In this document: positions 35,498 through 48,505 of the stretch, piece after piece
Layout: each line of letters opens with the position of its first letter
Position numbering within the stretch: the stretch's first letter is position 1
Assembly (NCBI RefSeq): GCF_036884655.1
Contig: NC_088339.1
Coordinates: forward strand, 25,935,501-25,999,500
Direction: 5' to 3'
Length of the DNA stretch: 64,000 nt
DNA from: Musa acuminata AAA Group
Lineage: Eukaryota > Streptophyta > Magnoliopsida > Zingiberales > Musaceae
Notes under the pieces: generated by a model
What the model saw: only the letters and a program-made list of their open reading frames with translations
Database searches by the model: none
What the model was told of the DNA's origin: nothing
Made by a program: the position numbers and the translations under genes

Positions 35498-36301
35498 GGC
35501 TGGATGTGAGGTCGACCCCAGACAAGGGAAGCGAAGGGTTATCCGCCGCTTGCTTGCTTCTTTGCGGATCACCGCTATAAGTTACCGGGTCCAAATCCGG
35601 TTTAAGTTACCAGAGACCGGATCCAGACCCGGTCTTGGCTTCAAAGATAGATAACTAATGCGATAAGAGCTTGCTCGAGTAAATCTAAAAGCAAAAGCCC
35701 TCAAAGTAAAAGGATCCGTTGACAGTAATGGATTAATCACCCGAAAACAACCACATTAATTATATATGCATCCATCCAAAGTCAAAGCCCAACAGTCGTA
35801 GCATTTCTAAGATCATTAATCTTCCTGGCACAAGATCACAAATTCTTTATCCGAGCAATCCGAAAACACCTTTTAACTGCAAAAAACAAAAGAACAAGCC
35901 ACACAAATTTTATGGAAACAAGATGCAAGGTGAAGCAGAGATCATGACTTCTGCTGTAAATTGTATTAGGTAAAAATGTCGAACAAGAGTACCCATATTT
36001 TCTATACAAGTAATAACTCAACAGAATGGAATTCCAACAAGGAATCCATTTGGTAAATCTAACTATGAACTTAATAAGGAATGCTCAATCCTACATCTAT
36101 CCACCTTCCAGAACTGTCAACAGAAGAACTATTTTAAGTTGGGGCAAAAAGCTTGAAGTTGGCACCTGGTTCCGCAACAAATGGGTTGAAGAATCATGGC
36201 ATCAAAACCACCCTCTCTGTCTCCCTTCCAATTTCTTGGCTGCAATCAACTTGTCTAAAGAATCATGTGAACTAGGAACAACAACGAATACTGGAGGCTT
36301 T
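35498..36301. promoter_or_regulatory. CAF1 promoter and KOBITO1 3' region
   Basis: The left half is upstream of CAF1 and the right half should hold the KOBITO1 3' UTR. An imperfect 18-base inverted repeat lies at 35584-35601 and 35616-35633, listed separately. No other gene seen. Confidence 0.5.
35584..35633. repeat. Inverted repeat upstream of CAF1
   Basis: ACCGGGTCCAAATCCGGT and ACCGGATCCAGACCCGGT are reverse complements at 15 of 18 positions, with a 14-base spacer. They lie 87-136 bases upstream of the CAF1 start codon, probably in the 5' UTR or core promoter. They could form a hairpin in RNA or bind a dimeric factor. Confidence 0.8.
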
Positions 36302-39300
36302 TCACATTTCCATGCTGAAATCATCCAAGCCTGGCGGAGACATTGGTGGCATCGCACTCTCAACACCACCAACAATCTCCATGATCTTCCGTGCAGTTGC
36401 TTGAGCTTTAATCTTGTTGCCTCCTATCCTTCCTCTCTTAGATATACTGTCAATTGGATCTAGAATCACCGAAGATCTATTTTGAAGATTCTCGATGGGT
36501 GAAGTAGATTTCTGTTTGGATGATGCTTGAGCAGATGCAATGGCAGAGCTAAAAACACCAGATTCCCTCAGACTTTGGACAATAGCCTGCAGATTTGCAA
36601 AACAAACTATCATTAAGCAGGAAACAATACTCAGATGCATTATAAGCACCATAAAGGACACAGAAAAAAAAGTCAAAGTACCATTGGAGCATATATGCGT
36701 GTCAAGATGCCCTTCCTGAGAAGCATAAGAGTTACCTGTTTATCACTCCACACAACATGTTCCTTGTACCTGTAGGAAATGAAAATCTTGAACACTTAAA
36801 TAAACAAAAAGATGTTTCCAGCTAATAAATCACAGGCAGCTAGATGTTATTCTGGACTTGGCACACAAAAGTAAAAGAGAAAACATATTACTAGCAAATA
36901 GTTTATAAAGTAGCACACCAAGAATTATGGTAAAACCCTTAAGAAACTAACCACAATCATCCAAATAATACTTCGCGATACCTGTACCTCCAGGAACTTG
37001 GAGGCAAACAAATTGAAGAAGGTTCTCTGACTTAATAATTCAACAACCTTGAATCAACCTGATCAAACTCTAGTCCTATGAGTGATACTGCTGTGTGCAG
37101 AGAGAGGACAAATGCAAACAAGATTTTCTCTTTAATGCCCAGCCACTTGCTGCTGTATGCAGTTAAGACTATTGGTGTGTGCTTGTATGGTGTAATCACA
37201 AGGAAGTCATTCATGTATGATGATAACAATATTCTTAATTCAAATATTTGCTATTATTAATGCCATGGCAATCTGAACTCAAGTCACATGCATACGTTGT
37301 CAACTCACAAATTTCTCATGTCAGTGGCACCAGCTAACATACAATGCACCATTAGGTTACTAGCACGGAACATGAAATCCACTGAGGCCTCACAAGAGCA
37401 TATGTATCAACAAGTAAAATCATGATAAGAAGTTCCGATCCCAAACAGATGATGAGATATGCTTCCCTGCATATCAACCCTTGCTGCCACCATGGTCACC
37501 ATGTTCCCAATCAAACTGGTGGCAATGGAACTCGTGCTCAAAATCTTAAAGATAGCTTAGTTCTGCCAGTCAATTACCAACCATGTAAATTTACATCATT
37601 AAAACCGACTACATTTCAGATCAATAAAATAAGAACTAGTGAACTTGTCTTGTCGAGTAGATCTAAGATTCTCAAGTAGTGAAGTACATTAGTCACAGGA
37701 TGGGAATATAAGCACATACTAGCAATCATCATAGGTTCATACCATGAGTAAGGATACATATCTCTGGAAAAGAATAAACATTTAAAACAGATCTACTGCC
37801 CTAAGTAGTGAGTGACCAAACCCATCATGCTTCTTGGTGAAGACAAACCAATCTCTGATCTAAAGGATCATTCCCCATAGTCCTCCATAGACAAACTTTC
37901 AGCCCTCTGAGCTTGCTTCCCAACTCAGAAATTGATTATTTTTGCAAGTAAAATGGGAAGATTCAGACTATATTATGGCATTAACTCTAACGATTGGTCA
38001 GTTTCTAGATTGTACTCAAGTCAGGTATATGTAAATAGCTAAATGCATATTGTCCAAACAAATAAGGTGATTGAATAGTTTCTGTTAGCTCCATAAAAAG
38101 GGTAAGCAAAACATGAATTCTTGTTAGCTTAGGTGCAAACATTATCATTCCACCAGAAAGATGCATTTCAGGTAGGAAAAAATATTATGTTTGAAGTATC
38201 TTCCCATGAGATAGGTGCAAAGTTGTCACAGGATGCAAAATAGTTCGACAACTTATGCTCTATTATAAGTAATACCAAGAATTTAGCAATCCCCAGGAAA
38301 ATGTTTGTCTCCAAAGATCTTTTTTCAAACAAACTGAACCTAAAGAAGTTCAGAAAATTACCAGCGCAACATTTCTTCTTCAGTTGCAGTTGATGCAATG
38401 ATAAAAGCCTGCCATGAGAATATGGAATTTGCCATTTAGCCATACAAAAGTATAGCAACATATAAACAAATAACAAAAATGACCTTGTTTACATATGTAA
38501 TGGACCGAGGGTGAAGATGCTACATTTCACCTCCAAAGTAGTTTTCATAGACCTTTTCCATACCAATTTATTTGCAGATAAAATCAATACTTGCTAGCAA
38601 ATAAGTAATATCTACTGCCAAAGGTAGAGTCATTTTACAGCACATAAAGATCAAATACACTTCTGTGTGATATATTTAGTGATTGTTTCTACTTACACTC
38701 ATGCCATTACTAGTGCTGCATACAAGCATGAAATACTGACATGCATGGTCTGAGAGCAATTATGCTTACACTGAGCTAGGGACAGGAAGAACCACACAAT
38801 TCATACAATTAGAATACATTTCTAACTTATGTAGGTAATATATGACTTATGGGCAGAACAATCAAAAGATAAATTAAAATAAACTCAAGCCATAATTGAA
38901 AGTTACCAATATGTAAATGGAAGTAGAGTGGCAATGGTCAAGGCTACCTTTGAGAAGACTGTGATGTAATGGTAAAGTAAGCTGTACAGGTAAAACACTC
39001 ACAGCTCTGTCAAAATCCAACATGAAGCATCTCTTGACATCCTCCTTTGTTGGTTTGCAGCCACACCGGTCACGCCGAGATGTCAAATCTGAGAACTTTG
39101 TATATGTGTAATGCAGGACGGCAGCATCTTCAAACTTGATCTCACTATAAAAAAGGGGTTGTTTTAAAAGGGATACTGCTTAAATTGCCCAAGAGATTAA
39201 ATCCTCAAATAAAAACGTGATTCTTGTCACTGCAAGGCCAGCAGGGTTTGGCTCAAGTTGAGCATCACTGTGTGAACCAAACTTCGTAGTTTGAAAAGGT

Positions 39301-42300
39301 CAGAACGGACTGAAAATATATTGAAGCAAGCATCTTACTGTGGGGCCTTCATGTAGTTATGCCATCTATGTGCACCATTAGGGCGAAGATGATTCTGAAT
39401 CCGTGCAGCTGATTTTCCATTTCCATAAGTAAGAAAGTAATTTGGGTTACCGTGTGATGCCTCTTTATACAAACCAAAATATGTTTCTTTTGGTAGATGA
39501 TCATAATTCTTCTTGAACATAGACACCTACGCAGAAAAATAGAACACGGAATGAGATGGCAACATGCCTGATAGTTTTTAAGTTTCATTGGCAAGGGTTA
39601 TACAAAATGAGCATTCATGCACCTTTCTAAGATAAATTTGTGAAATAATTGCATTATTTGCAGCATAATGCTATTGTATCGAGAAAGGTTTAGATGAAAA
39701 TCTGATGTAGAACCCAAATACAAAGCGCCAGATAAATTGTATTGGGCAAAGAAAGGGTAAAGACACGATGTAAGAAGTGAAGTGAAAAAAGGGGTTACCC
39801 TGGGGATGAGCCATAGGGGCCTGGTATATAAAATTGGGGAAGGATTTTAAATAAGATCATATCAGTTCATTTCTCTTTAGGAGTAATGGCCACAAAATGT
39901 TTACATGGCTACAACTAAAGAGTAACATCATGATAAATATATTAGATATGAAGGAAGAAGGAAGCACCATTTACCTCACTGAAAGGATCTTTGATGTCAT
40001 CCCGCTCAATGGTACTTTCCTGGAACAGACATTATCAGACATACAATAGATCACCATCATTTATTATGAAATAGCTATCCACTTACATAATTTGGAAAGA
40101 CAACCATGTCCACGTTGGCAGGAACATCAGAAAGCAAACTAGTTAAAGAGTATTCTTGGGCACCAGCTGGATGCAGTAACTCATCAGTATCGAGATGTAT
40201 GATCCAGTCCATGCCAGCATTCTTTACACAGAAGAAAAGAATGTTAACTACTGGAGGAGACAAGAGTTAATTATTCTTAAAGTTTATAAGTTCTGTAGCA
40301 AGCCTATAATAAAAATCAACTTAATCTGTTCAAAATTTAAAGTTAAAACAAATGCAAGCAAAAAAATGTCAACCGGGTTACTGCCTTCCACAGCAAACAT
40401 GTTTAACATCAAAATAACAACAGAATCGAACATACTTGTGCCATCACTATCGCCATCTCCATATTAAGTGATTGCTTGACAAAGAGTTCGTAATTACAAG
40501 GCTTGTAGAAGAAGGCTGCCAACCAAGTCTCATTCCAGATACGACTGCAGAATAGATGAAAAATGAAACTTAGCCATTGTTTTAAAACTCAATGCAAAAC
40601 AATGTGCAACAAATATTTTCACAAGTTTCTAAAGCTTGAAAAATAATTCATGCTGCTATGAACTTTTACACATGGTAGATGCTTTACAACCAACAGTTTT
40701 GACTTTAGAGGATGAAATTATTAGTGATGACTGATGACAAAGAACAAAATGAGAAAATATCTCCAGGTAGAAAAGAAAAGGTCACCAGAAAGTAAAAATC
40801 TCCAATCCATAGAGGAAAAATTCTTAGGGTAAATTTTATGGTCAAGTGACTCGGAACAACAAATGACTATTGCTGTAAGGTAAAACTTTTTTAATTGAAT
40901 ATCGCTAAGCTTTCCTTTGAGATTTTACTAAGTTCAAACATCAAGTCTCTACATAACATTTTATGCTCGTAAAGATAATTTGTCATTTACGCCATAAAAA
41001 GACAGTAAATCTCATTTGAATATGAGCAAAATAGTGATTAAGAAAAGAAAGCAAAAAATCTTATATACTGGCAAGTTTTCATAAAAAAAAAAATATAATA
41101 GTTGTTTATTATGCTCTTTAAATAGCACAACCATACTGGTAAAAACCTATACAACAATAGCCAATATCAAGGCATTTTGGTGAGGCATTAAACTCAGGCT
41201 TCTAGACGAATAAACTCTAACTAGATGCTTGATAGTTATCAATTGAGCAGAAACTGATTTCAGTGGATTGTGGTACTGGATATTAGACAAAAATGCCTCA
41301 AATGCTTAACACAAAATTATAATTTCCTCTTACTTTTTCTCCATGCTATAATAAGTTCTTGCAATTGTTTGATACCTTTCTGAGAATAAAGAGCCAAAGA
41401 AGGGGTAATAAAACCAACCTCTTTGCCTGTTTTTCCTCGAGTTCTCTAGTTCTGTACATCAGTTTTACCCCCTGTCAATTCGAAAACTCAACACCGAGAT
41501 TCACAGCATCTTGAATAAATTAAAAGTAGAGGAGGCCCTTGGGATTCATGAGAATCTTCCTATAATATCAGTAACTAGAAAGAGAGATTAACTTACGGGT
41601 ATGGCTTCAAGGACAGCAGAAAGATGAGGTTTTGCAGCCTTTCCTTCAACAAACAGGAAAAACTGTGATACACCGAGGACCTTGTGATAAAACAACCAGG
41701 GTATGATCTGCTCTAAACCGGCAGAAGTGCTTGTTGTTATACATATCTGTGAATCATATACAGATTCCCACAATTAGAGGCACAAACAGCTTGACTCCAG
41801 CACAGTAAAATCCTTCCGGTCTATAGTCAACGATTTGGCAGCAAATGCAACAGAACGCGGATAAACAAATTAACAAGATTAACCGAAATATGAACAAGTA
41901 ATCATTTGACGGAGATCCTTTCCCTCGGAGTTTTGAAGGCAAAACAGGAGGACGATTCGTGAATCTATCCACACACACACCAAATCCATCTCCCCAAGTC
42001 AAACATGATCCCAAAACCATTCAGAAGCGCTAGAGATCTCACCTTCGGCTTCAGATCCTTGCCCAAATTAAAATTCCAACCGCGGTAGTAAGGGAAAGAC
42101 GGCGACGAGCTCCGGCCGAGGATGTCCGCGCAATCCGAGGCGGACGAGCCAAGGTGGCTGTCGTTGTTGCTGTCCATCACAGGGAACATCTGGGCGTCGG
42201 CGGCGGGCCACCGCGAGGTCAGATCGTCGACGCCGCCGCGCCACTGGAGGACGAACGCGAAGGAGGCGAGCGCCAAGGGGAGCACCGTGAGGAGGAGGAG

Positions 42301-42375
42301 GGCTCGCGAGATGAAGCCCTGGTGCGGGGCGGAGGACGCCGCCGGCGGCCGGCGGAGCGCGCCGTGGCCCGCCAT
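36302..42375 (-). CDS. KOB1: KOBITO1-like glycosyltransferase-like protein
   Basis: Eleven exons in transcription order: 42375-42043, 41746-41597, 41471-41419, 40544-40436, 40221-40087, 40019-39975, 39526-39339, 39144-39003, 38408-38362, 36769-36682, 36586-36302. They give 524 residues, close to Arabidopsis KOB1 (also called ELD1/ABI8), which is needed for cellulose deposition, cell elongation and normal plasmodesmata. The protein has a short cytoplasmic N-terminus, one membrane segment at about 25-43 (type II topology), and a lumenal GT92-like fold. Visible motifs are [20 protein letters not shown], a DTD metal-binding-type motif in HLDTDELL (226-228), [18 protein letters not shown], and [18 protein letters not shown]. 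The start could lie nine codons upstream at 42402 (MRLVNSIDP). I chose the Met that gives the usual short N-terminus. Enzymatic activity has not been settled for the family. Exon 1 is GC-rich and the rest AT-rich. Confidence 0.87.
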
Positions 42376-43740
42376 TGGATCGATTGAATTGACGAGGCGC
42401 AAATGCGGGCGAACAAAGAAGAAGAAAAAAACACTAATAAATAGTGACTAAATTAAAATCATTTCTTTGGGGAGAAGAGAATGGGTCGGTTTGTGGTGAT
42501 CCGCCGGAATATTTATAGTACTAACAGAAACCACACGAGAAGTATGCATTCCTACTTACAAAGGTAAAAGTCGATGAGAAAACCTTTCAAATGTGATTTT
42601 TATTGGACTGTGCGCATACAAAAAAAATGATTTGGTTCTAATCAATAAGTTTAAACATCAGATCTCTCTTATATTCAAAAGTATTTTTTGAGATCAAATG
42701 ATCCCTTCTCAATGAGTTAATAATTTTTTGATTTATAATTTTTTTCTCACAACATATAGATAATTAAACTTTTGTTAATGCAAGTAATATCTAATTTATT
42801 TTTACTTGACTAGTTAGCTTTGCTGCTGATCTTTTCTAAGAGAATATATAATATTTCTTGATCGTTTTTGGGTGCAATACTTTGCTTTTTTCTTTCCTAT
42901 GATCATGTCAAAACAATTTTTTCTACTCGAAGAAAAGGCACTCATGTCCAAAAATTGATATGAAAAAGGAAAAAAAGAGAGAGACAAATCTATGGCAATA
43001 TTCTCTTTCTTCTATGGAAGGGAAGGGATGCCTTTTCAGCTGCGGCTCTGTTTTCCTGCACGACAGAGTCATCGAGGAAGTTGCTCATCGAATTCTGATG
43101 AGGCGAGAGAAAGCAATTCCTCTCGCATGATCCGACGGAATCAAACTGAGCAGTTGTTCGGACGTCTAAGAACTGAACTCTGCTCGCCACATTTTGACTT
43201 GGACAAACAGAGCTGCAAAGATGATGGTTTTACAGGGCAGAGGATTGAACAAAGCATGAGGCAAGCTCCACAAAGTCAACGGCAGCTCTGGATTCGAGTG
43301 TTTTCTGCGGTGATCTCTCAAAATCAAGAGGGACTGACTGACTCTACAAGGATGAGTCGCCTCTATCTATCTACTCTCTGCGTCATATTTCTATCTATGC
43401 CAAGAATTCAACAAATACTTGCAATCTAGAAGAGGATTCGAGTGTGATGATGAAGAAGAAGCAGCCTCAGACCATTTAATTGCCAGGAGAATACTTTTCC
43501 TCATCAAACCACTCATGTCGAACAATAAATACATCACCATATCAGTATCGACAAGTCGAAGAAACAAGCAAAACCTGGATCTTTCTTCTCCGGAGAGAAC
43601 ATATCATGTATGATTTGATCCGCGACCTGATGGGCATACGATCGATCAGAGTCTTTTAGATGTTTGTCAGCAACAAATATCAGTTGTATTAGCCATTAGA
43701 ACCATATGATCTCAGATTCTCTTTTGGGCAACACAACATT
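42376..43740. other. KOBITO1 promoter and spacer
   Basis: AT-rich DNA, with a moderately balanced stretch at 42990-43430 that is open in one frame. That frame encodes no recognisable family, and I treat it as chance. Confidence 0.4.
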
Positions 43741-43751
43741 ATTATTACGGC

Positions 43752-43950
43752 CGGAATTCTAATGTGTGTGTTTGAACGAATCAGAACCGTTCATCGAATA
43801 GTTCGATAGGATACGGGTGAGAACAAACGACGTTGCGATGGGGAGGGAACAATTAGATACGATCGGGATTTCAATATTTAGTTACGCGAATTTGGATCGT
43901 TCGTCGAATAGCTCGACTAGATTTTGGTGAGAATATACTGCGTCGCGATG
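43752..43950. repeat. Two tandem copies of a 110-base repeat
   Basis: Copy 1 runs 43752-43863 and copy 2 runs 43864-43950, truncated. Shared blocks in order are GGATT(C)TAATAT, GAATCxGAACCGTTCATCGAATAG-like, TTCGATAGGAT-like, and GGTGAGAA. Related stretches occur at about 45465-45530 and 46150-46215 (AATAGCTTGATxxGATT), flanking the foldback element. This was judged by eye. Confidence 0.6.
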
Positions 43951-44185
43951 TGAGAATGGCTCACCGGTAAGTGACGTGATCGGATGGAAAATTTATATCT
44001 CTAGGGAACGCGTGATGCTCGATTTTTTTTTGTTTGAAGGAGATGCGAAGTAAGACATGTATAGGCTACGTTTGAAAATGTGTTTTTATTTTTAATATAT
44101 ATTTAGAAAAAAAAGAAAGTAATTGTGTTTATTTTGAGTGTTTAGTGCTTTTAGATAAAAGAAATTTGAGTGGTTATGAAATAGG

Positions 44186-44545
44186 ACTAATTACGTATTA
44201 GCCCTTGTAGTTAGGGCTTTTAGTATCTCGATTTTTATACTTTAAGAAATTATATTGGCGTCCTTATAATTACGAAAATAAAACATTTAGACATATTTAC
44301 CCTCACGTCTTCGATTTTATCAATAAAAATATAAAAAGTAAAAAAATAATTTTAATATTTTAATTGGTGGACGGTGACATCATTAGGGATCATCGATGAC
44401 TATTGTGAATGAAAAGAACGACGATGAGAAATGAAGGTCGCTCTATATCTATGTCGATACTAATGTAATTATCGAGTAACCCTTTCGTTGCTTTATGACT
44501 ATTGTGTCGACGTCGATATAGTTGATGAGCGATAACTAATAAATA
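44186..44545. mobile_element. Partial copy of an AT-rich MITE family
   Basis: The stretch ACTAATTACGTATTAG, TATCTCGATTTTTATACTTT, CACGTCTTCGATTTTATCAA, ATTGGTGGACGGTGACATCATTAGGGA and CCCTTTCGTTGCT parallels the left half of the element at 45551-46150 in the same order. The right half is missing or decayed. Confidence 0.5.
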
Positions 44546-45550
44546 GATAAATGTATGTAATCTTATAAGAAAATTTTGTATGACCTAAATATATAATAAA
44601 TAAAAATATAATCATATAAATAAATATAATTTTTTTAAAAATTAAATAGATAAAAAAAGTCCTTCTTATAAAAAATATAAATCATATTGATTTCTGAATA
44701 AATTATTTTGATAATCTTATAATTTCAAATAAAATCATAAGATAATTTAAAATTTTAAAAATTTATGTTAGCATCCTATAAAAATACTAATGTTATCCCG
44801 AGGTAACATCAACATTGGAACATTTCTAATGTTGCATCTAGATCAAGTGTGATTTGAAAAATATGTATTCACTTTCAATAATATTAAAATATTGAAAAGA
44901 TAAATTTCTCACAAAATATTCAATAGACTTTTAAAATATAATTTTATCTAGCAATACTTACCTCAATATACATTTAAAATATATTTTTTATTTGTTGTTT
45001 ACCAAATACTTGGAGCATTACATAAGTACATATTCACTCAAATCCCTTTCTCCAAATATATATTAAAAATATTAATATGATAAATAGCAATCTATGTTCC
45101 AAATCAAGAACGCTATATGATGATGATTCAAGGCCAACGACACAACATATGCAAAAAGTAAGAAACAATTTCTTATCAGATGGTCATAAGTAAGACCTAA
45201 ATTAATAAGTAAAATACCAAAAAATTAAAAAAAAAAAAAGATAATGATAAGAGACCACTCGATTCTCGAACAAGAATCCAATATACTTATAATAAACTAA
45301 TCCACACTAAAGGCAAAGAAGAGGAGGGGAGGAGACACAGAGAATGAGAAGGAATAGAGTTTTCTTTTTGGGAACTGACCTAAGAAGTGGCGAGAGCGGA
45401 GTCGTATACGACGATCCAAAGCGAAGGGGAGAAGCTGAGGGGGAATAATTAGATGCGATCGGGATTCTAATATAGAGTCGAACGAGTCAGGACTGTTCAT
45501 CAAATAGCTTGATAGGATTCGCGGTGGAAGGGAAAACAATTAGATACTGA

Positions 45551-46150
45551 GATTATTATATGTAATTAGTTAACTTAACTTCCTTCTTATGTTTTTAAAA
45601 AATATATTAACATATCTATAATTATAAAAATAAAATATCTAAGTCTATTTATCATAATGCTATTAATTTTACTAAATAAAATATAATAAAATAATAAAAT
45701 AAATAATTTTAACGTTTCAATTGGTGGTGATGGATGATATCATTGGTAGCAGTTGGCATTGTCGTTAGGGACCATAGGCGGTTGTTGTGGATGAGAAGAA
45801 TAATAACAAGAGGTGAGACTTGTTCTGCATTTACATCGACACCGACGTAATTGTTGAGCGACTCTTTCGTTGCTCTATATTTGCATTAGCATCGATGTAA
45901 TTGCTAAGCGATCCTTAGTTCTTACCATTGTTCTCATTATCCATAATAGTCACTCATGATCTCTAGGGATGCTGTCGTATACCATCATCTACTAGAACAT
46001 TAAAATTATTTTTTTATCCTTTTTTATTTTTATATATTTTTTTATAAAAATTAACATTGTTAGAATAAATAAATCTAGATATTTTACTTTCGAAGTACAA
46101 GGATCAAGATACTCAAGAACTAACTGTGAGATGTAATTTATAATAAATCT
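45551..46150. mobile_element. Foldback MITE with long inverted arms
   Basis: The left arm (about 45551-45830) and the right arm (about 45915-46150) are diverged inverted copies. GATTATTATATGTAATTA on the left pairs with a right end whose reverse complement reads GATTTATTATAAATTACA. Inside, the GGTGATGGATGATATCATT and GTTAGGGACCATAG blocks on the left match the complement of the right-hand CTCTAGGGATGCTGTCG and ACCATCATCTACTAG blocks. The centre holds two copies of CATCGAxGTAATTG. No ORF was seen. Confidence 0.55.
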
Positions 46151-46361
46151 TCGAGATTCTAATATTTAGATATACTAATCTAGACCATCCATCGAATAGC
46201 TTGATTAGATTAAAAATATTAGATTACGATGAGATGATCACATGAAAAATTTTAAGGAAATGAGAGAATAACTTTGATACTTTCATATGTTATTAATATT
46301 TTTTAATTAAAAATATTTTTAAAATATGTTAATTAGTTGAATTATTTATACAGATTTTTAG

Positions 46362-46363
<2 letters not shown>

Positions 46364-46438
<75 letters not shown>
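46364..46438. repeat. (TA)n microsatellite
   Basis: About 37 TA units directly upstream of the nitrobindin-like gene. The Ile-Tyr repeat frames it creates are not genes. Confidence 0.95.
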
Positions 46439-46439
<1 letters not shown>

Positions 46440-46645
46440 GTGTATGTTAAATTCAGTATTGGATGTAGAGTTATATTTACAATTTTCTCCCGAGTCGATG
46501 TGTTCACCCCCAAGGGGCCGCCTCGATGCCACCGTCGCGGTGGCGGACTTGACTTGTCGCGTCTTCACCTGAGAAGGAAACGGACGCACGGGGAAGGGGA
46601 GAGCTGATAAGATTCGCAGACTGGGAGAGGCGAGAGTGAGAGAAA

Positions 46646-48505
46646 ATGGAAGGGGGAAGCGTTGGGTCCGCTCCTGCGCCGCCGCCGCTGCACCCTGCGA
46701 TAGCCCCTCTCTCGTATCTTCTGGGTAGGTGGAGAGGGCAAGGCGAGGGCGGATTTCCCACCATCAATTCCTTCGCCTACGGCGAGGAACTCATTTTCTC
46801 CCATTCCGGAAAGGTAACTTCTCTCCTTTCTCTCTGTGTGTTGCTCGTTCTTAACATGATCTCTGTCGAACAGCCTGTGATAGCGTATAGCCAGAAGACA
46901 TGGAAGCTGGCGTCGGGCGAGCCCATGCACGCGGAGAGCGGCTACTGGCGCCCCAAGCCCGACGGCTCCATCGAAGTCGTCATCGCTCAAAGCACCGGCC
47001 TTGCCGAAGTTCAGGTACTCAATTTGGTCTCTTATGTTCCTTGCTTCCGGCGAGTTCAAGACATCGAGGAGGAACATAGACTCTCTGGTTGCTTACGGTA
47101 CTGTTGATCTTAGATGTAAAGGTTACCAAACGATTTGTTAGCATCTACGAATTCTCCCAATCGAGTGTGTCAAATCAGATCTGCAAAGCTGGAGGATGAT
47201 AATCTCCACAATTTGTTGTGATGAAAGTGAATAAAAAAGGAGCTGATAAAGTGCATGTTTAGCAACTGATGAATACTATGTGGAAAATGAGGAATTTCGA
47301 GTATAAATTAAGAGAAGGAAAAAGGAAGTTAGTATTGAGGCTCGAAGGGACGTTGGCAAAGTTGGAAGACTTCTTATAGGGTATGCTCCATTGCTGCTAG
47401 ATTTAATTTGTGAGGCTAGTGTGACATTGCAGGCAAATGTTAAGATCTGACCATTGCCTGATGAAATCTACTTACTAATAGTTCTCTCATGGCTAGCTCT
47501 TGTTGCTGGTGGAGCTTGGCATATCTTGATACAAATCTTTGGCCTACTCGAGAAGCTTCATTGACAGGGAAAAATCTGGGAGTTCTTTTCTTATGTGTGT
47601 GCATGCATCTCATGAGATCTCAATGCTGACAAAAGATCCATTTATCAGACCCCGTTTGTTGTTAATCTTTTTTCTAGCAATCATATTGCACATTTAATTA
47701 ATGCATAAAACACTGATTTGTATGTTGATGATTGTTCTTTTGTTAACAATATATGACAATGTCAGTTTTCTTATTGGCATCTCGTGTGTGTGTGTTGTGA
47801 TTTTGCAGAAGGGTACTTATGATGCCGAAAATAGGATTGTGACACTTCAAAGTGAACTTGTCGGGAATGCATCAAAGGTATTCTGCAACAGTCAATTACA
47901 TAATCATTTATTGGTCAGCAAATAACTATTACAATCTATTTTTGTCCATTTGCATTCTCCTTGAACTATGCTCTACTGGAAGTAGTTGTATTAAGTAGGT
48001 ATACATAATTCTATGTGCAGTAAATGTTTTCATTCTATTCTGTGTTGAAATGCTACCATAGGTTACAAAGGGAAAAGTTAGCTGCAAACAGTATCTGATA
48101 AATTTACAGTAGAAAACCGGATGAGACAAAAATCTAGAAGCATTCATGAAGTTCCTTTTGGGACACTCCTTCAGTCAATTACAATTTCTTGATGAGAGTA
48201 TAGATCTCCTCCAAATTGTGAATTCCATTCCATATTTTCTTTTCTTTATAAACCTGCTCTGAGATGCTCCGTAGTAGCAGCTATGATCCACTTGATGGGA
48301 GAATACTGGGGTCTTAAGTATGTTATTTTGGTCCTTTGACTTCTATTCTCGATGCGATCATGGTAAAAAAACCTTTGCCATGCAGGTGAAGGAGATAACA
48401 AGGGTTTTCAAGGTGGTTAATGGTGAGCTTTCATATGTTGTTCAGATGGCCACAGTGATCACTAGTCTTCAGCCACATTTAAAAGCCTTGCTCAAGAAGG
48501 TCTGA
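46646..48505 (+). CDS. Nitrobindin-like haem-binding beta-barrel protein
   Basis: Exons 46646-46813, 46874-47014, 47809-47877 and 48386-48505 give 165 residues, the length of Arabidopsis nitrobindin (At1g79260, also called a UPF0678 or THAP4-like protein). These are 10-stranded lipocalin-like barrels that bind ferric haem and react with nitric oxide or peroxynitrite. The signature GRWRGQG (GxWxGxG) is at 27-33. Other family pieces are EELIFSHSGKPVIAYSQKTW, SGYWRPKPDGSIEVVIAQSTG, and the C-terminal LQPHLKALLKK, in which His157 matches the proximal haem ligand. No targeting signal is evident, so the cytosol is likely. The start is the first ATG and gives the typical Pro-rich N-terminus before the barrel. 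Confidence 0.9.

Noticed and set aside
34769..35654. Long plus-strand frames opposite CAF1 exon 1
   Set aside because: Antisense shadows of GC-rich coding DNA, Arg/Gly-rich without domains.
42122..42451. Plus-strand frames opposite KOBITO1 exon 1
   Set aside because: Shadow of a GC-rich exon.
42992..43613. Open frames between KOBITO1 and the repeat island
   Set aside because: No motifs, no splice support and biased toward chance composition.
46329..46589. Ile-Tyr repeat protein on the minus strand
   Set aside because: It is the translation of the (TA)n microsatellite.
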